This document shows, in pieces, positions 1 through 6,002 of a DNA stretch of 6,002 nt. The stretch covers positions 1 to 6,002 of the forward strand of contig JBBDIX010000021.1 of the NCBI GenBank assembly GCA_040880235.1. Direction: 5' to 3'. Source of the stretch: JBBDIX01 sp040880235 (lineage in GTDB: Bacteria; Actinomycetota; Nitriliruptoria; Nitriliruptorales; Nitriliruptoraceae). The position numbers and the translations under genes are program-made. The notes beneath the pieces are model-generated. The model searched no databases. It saw only the letters and a list, made by a program, of their open reading frames with translations, and was not told where the DNA came from. The first letter of the stretch is position 1; each line of letters opens with the position of its first letter.

Positions 1-256
1 ACCAACTAGCTGATACGCCGCGAGGCCCTCCAGTACCGCCGGAGCTTTCCCACCACGACCATGCGATCACGGTGGAGCATCCGGTATTAGCCACGGTTTC
101 CCGTGGTTATCCCGGTGTACTGGGCAGGTTCCTCACGTGTTACTCACCCGTTCGCCGGTTTCCCCAGAGTGCAAGCACTCCGGTTCGTCCCTCGACTTGC
201 ATGTGTTAGACCCGCCGCCAGCGTTCGTCCTGAGCCAGGATCAAACTCTCCGTTGA
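1..256 (-). rRNA. rrs: 16S ribosomal RNA, 5' end (partial, runs off the left edge)
   Basis: The reverse complement contains the universal 16S start region AGAGTTTGATCCTGGCTCAG (230-249), followed by the conserved stretch GACGAACGCTGGCGGC and then ACATGCAAGTCGAG. Further on are GGTGAGTAACACGTG, GGGATAACC, GCTAATACCGGATG and TATCAGCTAGTTGGT, in the order expected for helices 3 to 11. The mature 5' end was placed at about 256 by counting back seven nucleotides from AGAGTTTGATC, as in E. coli numbering, so it may be off by a few bases. Only about the first 256 nt (V1 and most of V2) are present. The pattern fits a high-GC Gram-positive bacterium, but the fragment is too short for me to name a genus. 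It reads in the same direction as the upstream arg/repair genes and is preceded by its own promoters. Confidence 0.97.
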
Positions 257-264
257 AAGACCGT

Positions 265-280
265 GACCACCGAGGTGATC
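265..280 (-). other. Short leader hairpin next to the mature 16S 5' end
   Basis: Minus-strand arms GATCACC and GGTGGTC can pair over 7 bp with one G-U wobble and a 2-nt gap between them, so a real loop would need to open one or two pairs. It lies about 10-25 nt upstream of the predicted 16S 5' end. In many bacteria the sequence here pairs with the region 3' of the 16S gene to form the RNase III stem, so this local hairpin may be transient or alternative. Confidence 0.3.
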
Positions 281-304
281 CTGATCTGGACAACGAAGGT
301 TCGC

Positions 305-324
305 CGACCATCCGAAGACGGTCG
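305..324 (-). other. Leader hairpin with UUCG tetraloop
   Basis: On the minus strand, arms CGACCGTC and GATGGTCG form an 8-bp stem (one G-U pair) closed by TTCG, giving the especially stable C(UUCG)G tetraloop in RNA. It lies about 50 nt upstream of mature 16S. UUCG-capped hairpins are common in structured rRNA precursors, so a folding or processing role in the leader is likely. It lacks a following T-run and is not read as a terminator. Confidence 0.5.
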
Positions 325-369
325 TTGATCCCTTCATCGTTAAGGGTTACTACTTTCACACTCACTCGG

Positions 370-397
370 CGATCGACTCCACGGATGGAGACGATCG
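370..397 (-). other. 12-bp leader hairpin
   Basis: On the minus strand, arms CGATCGTCTCCA and TGGAGTCGATCG pair with a single mismatch around a TCCG loop, 11 of 12 positions matched. There is no T-run after it, so it is not a terminator. As part of the rRNA leader it is a candidate processing or antitermination structure, analogous in position to the box B-type hairpins of other rrn leaders, though no sequence identity to a known element was established. Confidence 0.45.
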
Positions 398-445
398 ACG
401 GGGTTGTGTCGCCTCACCTGCCCCGAAGGACTGGTGCGGCGTCAC

Positions 446-476
446 TGGCTTTTGGCACCCTGTGCAGTTCTCAAGG
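446..476 (-). promoter_or_regulatory. Conserved actinobacterial-type pre-rRNA leader motif
   Basis: The minus strand reads TTGAGAACTG, then a short linker, then GTGCCAAAAG. This matches from memory the TTGAGAACT...GTGCCAAAA element that recurs in rRNA leaders and spacers of actinobacteria such as streptomycetes and mycobacteria. There it is thought to act in antitermination or rRNA processing. Its position, downstream of both promoter candidates and about 190 nt before 16S, fits that role. The assignment rests on recognising the motif, not on an alignment. Confidence 0.6.
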
Positions 477-593
477 AGCGGCGTTCGCTCGTGATGCTCC
501 CGGGTTCCGCCCACCACGGACCTGAGGTCCGATTCGGGTCGGCTTCCGAGTGCACCGTCGCCTCGCAGGTCCGAGACCGTGCGCGACTGGTGA

Positions 594-622
594 AACGTAC
601 CAGCGCAGGTCGAGAACCTCAA
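594..622 (-). promoter_or_regulatory. Candidate second rRNA promoter (P2)
   Basis: Minus strand TTGAGG (617-622; 4 of 6 to the TTGACA consensus), a 17-nt spacer, then TACGTT (594-599; 3 of 6 to TATAAT). Spacing is ideal but the -10 box is weak. Tandem promoters are usual for rRNA operons, and this one would begin transcription about 330 nt upstream of 16S. It is less convincing than the upstream promoter. Confidence 0.4.
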
Positions 623-712
623 ATCGCGAGGTGTTCGGTAGCGCAGAACATGGCGCCGGTCTCGCCGGCGCGTCTGTCGCCCTGTGGGGCGTGCGGCTGC
701 TGAACGATGCGA

Positions 713-742
713 ACTGTACGGGGTGTCGTCCATGGGTGTCAA
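713..742 (-). promoter_or_regulatory. Probable main rRNA promoter (P1)
   Basis: Minus strand has a perfect TTGACA -35 box (737-742), an 18-nt spacer and TACAGT (713-718; 4 of 6 to TATAAT, keeping the first two and last bases). Transcription would start near 706, giving a leader of about 450 nt before the 16S gene. It sits directly after the terminator hairpin of the upstream operon: the T residues after the stem are part of GTTTGACA and so overlap the -35 box. No AT-rich UP element is visible, because the place it would occupy is the hairpin itself. Confidence 0.65.
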
Positions 743-772
743 ACTGACGGATCACAGGCGTGTGATCCGTCA
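741..772 (-). terminator. Terminator hairpin after mpg
   Basis: Arms TGACGGATCACA (745-756 as read on the plus strand) and TGTGATCCGTCA (761-772) form a perfect 12-bp stem around a 4-nt loop. On the minus strand it is followed by GTTTGAC, a very short T-tract (741-743). It begins about 25 nt after the mpg stop codon and precedes the rRNA promoter. This is where the arg/repair operon should be insulated from the rRNA operon. The weak U-tract is normal for GC-rich actinobacteria but leaves intrinsic strength uncertain. On the plus strand no T-run follows, so the minus orientation is favoured. Confidence 0.7.
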
Positions 773-797
773 TCGTCGCGCCACTGCCCCGACGCCG

Positions 798-1418
798 TCA
801 GGCGCGGGGAGAACGGCGGTAGACGCTCACGTACGGGCTCTCCGACTGCCACCAGCGCCACGCGACGTCTGCCGCTCTGGCCACGCCGACCCGCGGTCCG
901 CGCGAGATGTCGCCGGCGGCCAGGGGCCAGTCGTCGTCGACCTCGAGGTACAGGGAGCCGGTGGTGTCGAGCAGATCCGTTCCGTCGTGTCGGGGCCCGT
1001 CGACGTCCAGTCCAGCGGTCAGCCGACCGGGGCCGCGCAACAGGTCACGGTCGCCGCGCGCCGCTGGACGGCGTCTCCGTACCTCGTCGTGGCCCTCCTC
1101 CAGTCGGGCGGCCCGCAGCAGGACGGCAGCACCACGATCGGCGGCGTCGACCACGACGTTGAGGCACCAGTGGATCCCGTAGGACCGATACACGTAGGCC
1201 GTGCCGGCCGCGGCGAACATCGACGCGTTCGCCGCCGTGCGTCCCCGGGCAGAGTGGCTCGCCGGATCGTCGGGCGTGTACGCCTCGACCTCCACGACAC
1301 GGGCACGGACGAGGCCAGACTCGGTGCGGCGGCACAGGTGCATCCCGAGCAGTCCCGGCGCGGCATCGACGGCATCGCGCTCCAGGACCGCACGCACGGA
1401 CGCGTCTCTGCGGCTCAG
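798..1418 (-). CDS. mpg: 3-methyladenine/hypoxanthine DNA glycosylase, AAG (Mpg) family
   Basis: This monofunctional glycosylase family excises alkylated purines and hypoxanthine from DNA, leaving an abasic site for base-excision repair. The 206-residue product matches the family along its length. EVEAY at 43-47 holds the catalytic Glu45 (human Glu125) and Tyr47 (human Tyr127), and His55 matches human His136. YVYRSYG at 75-81 gives Tyr77 and Tyr80 (human Tyr159 and Tyr162), CLNVVV gives Asn87 (human Asn169), and LLRA gives Arg102. The RGPGRL segment lies at 128-133. No key residue is missing. The start was placed at CTG 1416-1418 because GAGGAGG lies 7 nt upstream and no ATG, GTG or TTG is suitably spaced. 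The in-frame GTG at 1395-1397 is the alternative and would remove seven residues. The start overlaps the polX stop by 3 nt, implying coupled translation. A terminator hairpin follows the gene. Confidence 0.93.
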   Translation of the reverse strand: MSRRDASVRAVLERDAVDAAPGLLGMHLCRRTESGLVRARVVEVEAYTPDDPASHSARGRTAANASMFAAAGTAYVYRSYGIHWCLNVVVDAADRGAAVLLRAARLEEGHDEVRRRRPAARGDRDLLRGPGRLTAGLDVDGPRHDGTDLLDTTGSLYLEVDDDWPLAAGDISRGPRVGVARAADVAWRWWQSESPYVSVYRRSPRA

Positions 1419-3131
1419 GCCCGGACCTCCTCGAGCCAACGGGCGAACTCGGGCCACGGCCGCACGTTGAGCACCGCGTCGCGCTCCAGTCGAGCGCGAC
1501 GGGCGTGCGCAATCCCGAACCGCGCACGGTCGAGTTCGTCGACGGAGTGCGCGTCGGTCGAGATCACGAAGCTGACCCCGCGGCGTGCTCCGGCCCGGAG
1601 CACGTCCAGTGGCGGTTCGAGTCGGGACAGGCTCGCGTTGATCTCGAGCGCCGTGCCGGTCTCCACGCACGCGTCGAGCACGCGGTCCACGTCGAACCGG
1701 ACCCCGGGGCGCGCACCGATCCTGCGCCCGGTCAGGTGGCCGATGGCCGTCACCGAGGGCTGGCGGATCGCACGCACGAGGCGTTCGGTCTGGGCCTCGA
1801 CGTCCCGGTCGAAGTGCGAGTGGATGCTGGCCACGAGCCAGTCGAACCCGGCGAGGAAGGCGTCATCGTGGTCCAGCTCGCCGTCGGCACCGATGTTGAG
1901 TTCTGCGCCGTGGAGCAGGTGGATGTCTCCGCGTTGCTGTTCGAGGGCCCGGACCCGGTCTCGCTGTTCGAGCATGCCCTCCAGGGAGACCCCGTTCATC
2001 GTCAGGTTCCGGGCGTGATCGGTGATCGCGAGGTACTCGAGCCCTCGTCCGACGGCGGCCTCGACCAGCTGCTCCAACGACATGCGGCCATCGCCCGACG
2101 CCTCCGTGTGATCGTGCAGATCCCCGCGCAGGTCGTCGACCTCGGCAACGTCGGGAAGGGCGTCCTCGAACTCTCCCTCGTCCTCGCGGATCTCGGGCGG
2201 GATCCACGGCAGGTCGAGTGCCGCGTAGAGCTCCTGCTCGGACCGCCCATGTGCAGGCTCACCCGCGGCAGCCGCGAGTCCGTACTCGTTGAGCGTGAGT
2301 GACCGCTGCTGCGCACGCTGGCGCAGACGGATGTTGTGCGCCTTCGAACCGGTGAAGTAGACCAGCGCCGCCCCGAAGCTGTCCGGCGGCACGACCCGCA
2401 CGTCGATCTGCAGCTGCTCGCGGGTGACCACCGACAGCTTCGTGCTGCCGTGGCCGAGCACCCGATCCACCTCGACGACGTCCGACACGGCACCGAGCAC
2501 GTCGAGACCGTCCGGACCACCGACCAGCACGTCCAGGTCTCCGATGGTCTCGCGGAAGCGACGCAGACTTCCGGCGTACGCGACCTCGGACACCCCGTCG
2601 ACCTGTGACAGTCGCTCGACGAGCCGCTCGGCGACGGGCAGGGCATCGGCGATGGGGACCCTGCGCTGCTTGCTTCCCAGCTCGAGCACGTCGATGGCCT
2701 CGCGGAGTCGCGCCACCCGCTTCTCCCCGAACCCGGGCAGTTCGGCGGCGCGGCCGTCCTCGAGTGCCGCGACGAGCCCCTCCAGACTCGTGACCCCCAG
2801 TTCGTCCTCGAGCCGCTGGACGAGCTTCGGCCCGAGTCCGGGGACACGCGTGAGTTCCACCTTGCTGGCCGGATGCAGCGCACGCAGTTGCTCCAGGCGC
2901 TCGACACGACCGGTGTCCACGAACTCGCGAATCCGGGCGGCGATGCTGGTGCCGATGCCACGGATCTTCGCGAGGTCTGCTGCAGACAGGTCCGCGACGT
3001 CGGTTTCGAGGCCCTCAACGGCCCGTTGCGCCGTGGCGTACGCGCGAACCCGGAACGCGTTGGGGCTCCCCTCATCCAGTTCGGTGAGGCGCGCGAGTTC
3101 GCCCAGCAGCCGCGCGACGTCGCCGTTGCGG

Positions 3132-3139
<8 letters not shown>
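1415..3139 (-). CDS. polX: Family X DNA polymerase with PHP nuclease domain (bacterial PolX)
   Basis: A 574-residue repair polymerase with the standard bacterial/archaeal PolX layout. Helix-hairpin-helix motifs lie at about 59-70, 99-110 and 134-145. The polymerase palm has GSLRR at 190-194 and catalytic Asp201, Asp203 and Asp246, followed by YFTGS (261-265) and Asn269, which match Tyr271-Ser275 and Asn279 of human pol beta. The C-terminal PHP domain (about 338-574) keeps its metal ligands: His342/His344, Asp350, Asp374-His375, Glu413, His440/His442, His468, Asp529 and His531. A working Mn-dependent 3'-5' exonuclease is therefore expected. Family enzymes fill short gaps, and B. subtilis PolX also cuts abasic sites through its PHP domain. 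The pol beta dRP-lyase lysine (Lys72) is Arg69 here. The ATG at 3137-3139 overlaps the argH end by 8 bp and has only a weak Shine-Dalgarno, suggesting translational coupling. mpg follows directly. Confidence 0.95.
1416..1432 (-). promoter_or_regulatory. Ribosome binding site pointing to a CTG start for mpg
   Basis: Minus strand GAGGAGG (1426-1432) followed by 7 nt and then CTG (1416-1418), whose T and G are also the first two bases of the polX TGA stop. The arrangement mirrors the common NTGA stop/start overlap with C in the first position. The nearest conventional start, GTG 1395-1397, would be 28 nt from the Shine-Dalgarno sequence, too far for normal initiation. Confidence 0.6.
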
Positions 3140-4547
<1,408 letters not shown>

Positions 4548-4550
<3 letters not shown>

Positions 4551-4562
4551 GCGATGCTCCTC
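4548..4562 (-). promoter_or_regulatory. Ribosome binding site fixing the argH GTG start
   Basis: Minus strand GAGGAG (4557-4562), six nucleotides, then GTG (4548-4550). It lies in the 16-bp gap after the VOC stop codon, leaving no room for a separate promoter and supporting cotranscription. Confidence 0.75.
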
Positions 4563-4566
4563 GTCG

Positions 4567-5292
4567 TCACCTCGACGTGTGTCCCTCGGTCGGTACCACG
4601 CACAGCAGGTTGCCGCACGGATCGCTCAGCGTGACCCAGTCCTCATGGACCCCGACGCGCCGTGCGCCGAGTGCCACCAGACGAACGACCTCGGCGTCCA
4701 CGTCGGGCGCGGCGAGGTCGACGTGGATCCTCGAGGCAGAACCGACGGTCTGCACCTCGAGGTCCAGGGGGTCGCCACTCGCGGCGACCACCCCGCGCAG
4801 GGGCACGTACGCCCCCTGAGGTGCCCCCGCGTCCACCGCGAGCGCCGCACTCCAGAACGCCACCTCGCCGTCGACGTGTTCCTCCGGAACATCGAGGAAC
4901 ACCGCGCCCAGGTGCCCACGGCCGTCGATCGCGTCGCACAGGGGGTTCACCTCCGCAGCGTCCCCGTCGATCACGCACAGCTGCAGCCCGGCCGGGTCCT
5001 CGATCACGGTGTACCCGTCGTCGAACCGCGCCACGGTGGTCGCGCCGAGCCCTTCGAGCCGCTCGACCTCGACATCTCGATCGTCCGCCACGAGGTCGAG
5101 GTGCAGTCGCCCGTCATCCGTGCCGATCGGCTGCACGTGCACCTCGACGGCACTCGTCGCCTCGAGCAGGTGCACGAAGCCCCCGGGCGCGGTGACGGGC
5201 CGCGCCGACAGGGCAGCGGACCAGAACGCGACCGTGCGATCGAGGTGCCCGGCGGGCACGTCGACCTGGACGATCCTGACCGCGAGCGACAC
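4567..5292 (-). CDS. Two-domain VOC-superfamily (glyoxalase-like) protein of unknown function
   Basis: A 241-residue protein built from two tandem VOC/glyoxalase-like modules, roughly 3-112 and 125-236. Both halves repeat the same landmarks: AFWSAAL (22-28 and 145-151), a histidine strand (RLHLDL 62-67, RIHVDL 188-193), and a C-terminal DPxG...LCV strand (99-107, 224-232). The pattern resembles the Glyoxalase_6-type family common in actinobacteria. One possible metal ligand triad per half can be guessed (Glu50/His64; Glu179/His190), but the usual C-terminal glutamate ligand is not evident: the strand carries Cys106 or Cys231 instead. Metal-dependent catalysis is thus uncertain, and substrate is unknown. 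The start is GTG 5290-5292, with GAGGAGG 5 nt upstream; an upstream in-frame start at 5367 would overlap argG and lacks support. It lies 23 bp after argG and 16 bp before argH, so it is cotranscribed with arginine genes. A binding or resistance-type role is equally possible. Confidence 0.88.
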   Translation of the reverse strand: MSLAVRIVQVDVPAGHLDRTVAFWSAALSARPVTAPGGFVHLLEATSAVEVHVQPIGTDDGRLHLDLVADDRDVEVERLEGLGATTVARFDDGYTVIEDPAGLQLCVIDGDAAEVNPLCDAIDGRGHLGAVFLDVPEEHVDGEVAFWSAALAVDAGAPQGAYVPLRGVVAASGDPLDLEVQTVGSASRIHVDLAAPDVDAEVVRLVALGARRVGVHEDWVTLSDPCGNLLCVVPTEGHTSR

Positions 5293-5304
5293 CCCGGCCT
5301 CCTC
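5290..5304 (-). promoter_or_regulatory. Ribosome binding site fixing the VOC gene GTG start
   Basis: Minus strand GAGGAGG (5298-5304), five nucleotides, then GTG (5290-5292). It falls in the short gap after the argG stop (5316-5318) and argues against the longer open frame that begins inside argG. Confidence 0.75.
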
Positions 5305-5315
5305 GTGCGGTGTGG

Positions 5316-6002
5316 TCAGACCTCCCGGGGATTGCGCGCAGCCCAGGTCTGCAACGGCAGACCCCACAGCTTGACGAACCCCTCGGCGAGGGTCTGGTCG
5401 AACAGGTCGCCCTCGTCGTAGGTGGCCATCTCGAACGAGTACAGGCCGGACGTCTCGCTTCGCCGGCCGACGACGGTGGCGCTGCCCTTGAACAGCTTCA
5501 CCCGGACCTCACCGTTGACGTACCGGTTCGCCTCGTCGACGAACGCGTCGAGTGCACCCTTGAGCGGCCCCCACCACAGCCCGTTGTAGATCAGCTGGGC
5601 GTAGCGGCCCTCCACGGCGCGCTTGTGGTCCGCGAGCTCCTGTTCGAGGCACAGGTCCTCCAGGTCGCGGTGCGCGGTGAGCAGGGTGATCGCTCCGGGG
5701 CACTCGTAGATCTCGCGGCTCTTGATGCCGACCAGTCGGTCCTCGATCATGTCGATGCGACCCACGCCGTGTGCTCCGGCGCGGCCGTCGATCTCCTCGA
5801 TCAGCGCCGCGAGCGGCATGGCCCGACCGTCCAGTGAGACCGGCAGTCCGTTCTCGAAGGCGATCACGACCTCGTCGGGCTCGTCGGGGGCGTCGGCAAC
5901 CGCGACCGTGCGTTCGTACACGTCGCTCGGCGGTTCGGCCCACGGGTCCTCGAGGATCCCGCACTCCGCGGTGCGGCCCCAGGCGTTCTCGTCGATCGAG
6001 TA
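5316..6002 (-). CDS. argG: Argininosuccinate synthase, C-terminal part (runs off the right edge)
   Basis: Condenses citrulline with aspartate using ATP to form argininosuccinate, the penultimate arginine step. Only the last 228 residues of a protein usually near 400 are in the window, and the reading frame is open to base 6002. The N-terminal ATP-binding loop (SGGxDTS) is therefore outside. Visible family landmarks, numbered in the fragment, are YSIDENAWGR (1-10), LEDPWAEPP (17-25), GVGRID (79-84), and GIKSREIYE (92-100), a citrulline-binding segment with its conserved Glu and Tyr. Also present are HRDLE (111-115), YNGLWWGPL (139-147) and GFVKLWGLP (208-216). No internal stop or frameshift is seen. 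The TGA at 5316-5318 is followed 23 bp later by the VOC gene, with the same orientation and no terminator between. Regulation, such as an ArgR site upstream of the operon, cannot be judged here. Confidence 0.97.
   Translation of the reverse strand, partial: YSIDENAWGRTAECGILEDPWAEPPSDVYERTVAVADAPDEPDEVVIAFENGLPVSLDGRAMPLAALIEEIDGRAGAHGVGRIDMIEDRLVGIKSREIYECPGAITLLTAHRDLEDLCLEQELADHKRAVEGRYAQLIYNGLWWGPLKGALDAFVDEANRYVNGEVRVKLFKGSATVVGRRSETSGLYSFEMATYDEGDLFDQTLAEGFVKLWGLPLQTWAARNPREV

Larger units (their letters stand above)
257..712 (-). other. Pre-16S rRNA leader region, no protein gene
   Basis: This stretch separates the first rRNA promoter from the mature 16S 5' end and should be transcribed as the 5' leader of the rRNA precursor. 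Short open frames on both strands here are arginine-, serine- and proline-rich, lack recognisable domains or ribosome binding sites, and resemble ordinary GC-rich noise. The region contains a second promoter candidate (594-622), a conserved actinobacterial-type leader motif (446-476), and hairpins at 370-397, 305-324 and 265-280. Leaders like this normally carry antitermination and RNase III processing signals. Which element does which cannot be told without the 3' flank of the 16S gene, which lies outside the window. Confidence 0.75.

Noticed and set aside
517..531. Perfect 7-bp-arm palindrome CGGACCT-G-AGGTCCG in the leader
   Set aside because: It could be an operator half-site pair, but a single copy downstream of both promoter candidates matches no operator I know, and palindromes of this size occur by chance in GC-rich DNA. 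Not strong enough for a feature.
103..773. Several short open frames on both strands over the 16S gene and leader
   Set aside because: They overlap structural RNA or promoter sequence, have biased composition, and lack ribosome binding sites or recognisable domains.
1419..1670. Upstream extension of the mpg frame to 290 residues
   Set aside because: The extension is arginine-rich and out of frame within the polX C-terminus; Mpg similarity begins only after the CTG/GTG region.
684..2018. Long plus-strand open frame (444 codons) opposite mpg and polX
   Set aside because: It is antisense to two genes with intact catalytic motifs, its product is low-complexity Ser/Arg/Ala, and no domain is recognisable. 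Long antisense frames are expected in such GC-rich DNA.
1505..2302. Plus-strand open frame of 265 codons opposite polX, with a fairly protein-like composition
   Set aside because: It is the complementary codon-aligned frame of the PHP domain, which has all its metal ligands. Its composition follows from strong third-position GC in the real gene.
5293..5367. Upstream extension of the VOC frame by 25 residues
   Set aside because: It would overlap the argG 3' end, has no clear ribosome binding site, and precedes a GTG that has GAGGAGG at ideal spacing.

Overview
This is a very GC-rich window in which every gene supported by the sequence lies on the minus strand. Read in the direction of transcription (right to left), it holds the 3' part of an arginine-biosynthesis and DNA-repair gene run, then a probable terminator, the promoter and leader region of a ribosomal RNA operon, and the first ~256 nt of a 16S rRNA gene. 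The high GC content, frequent GTG starts, pre-rRNA leader motif and 16S sequence point to an actinobacterium. The 16S fragment is too short to fix the class by eye; a deep-branching marine or halophilic-type lineage is possible but is only an impression.

Layout in transcription order: argG (argininosuccinate synthase, C-terminal 228 residues, entering from the right edge); a 241-residue two-domain VOC/glyoxalase-like protein; argH (argininosuccinate lyase, 472 aa); polX (bacterial family-X DNA polymerase with a C-terminal PHP nuclease domain, 574 aa); mpg (3-methyladenine/hypoxanthine DNA glycosylase of the AAG family, 206 aa from a probable CTG start). The gaps are 23 bp (argG-VOC) and 16 bp (VOC-argH). 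polX overlaps argH by 8 bp, and mpg overlaps the polX stop codon by 3 nt. This looks like one five-gene transcription unit.

The unit ends at a hairpin with a perfect 12-bp stem (745-772) about 25 nt after the mpg stop. The next bases contain a consensus TTGACA -35 box and, 18 nt further on, TACAGT. This is probably the upstream rRNA promoter, so terminator tail and promoter are superimposed. A weaker second promoter candidate follows at 594-622. The roughly 450-nt leader holds a conserved actinobacterial-type pre-rRNA motif and several hairpins, one with a UUCG tetraloop. I see no credible protein gene between 257 and 797 on either strand.

Functionally, argG and argH are consecutive steps from citrulline to arginine. 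polX and mpg form a plausible base-excision repair pair: Mpg removes alkylated or deaminated purines, and bacterial PolX can process the abasic site, trim the 3' end and fill the gap. The VOC protein has no assigned role, and its place between argG and argH is the least explained part of the window.
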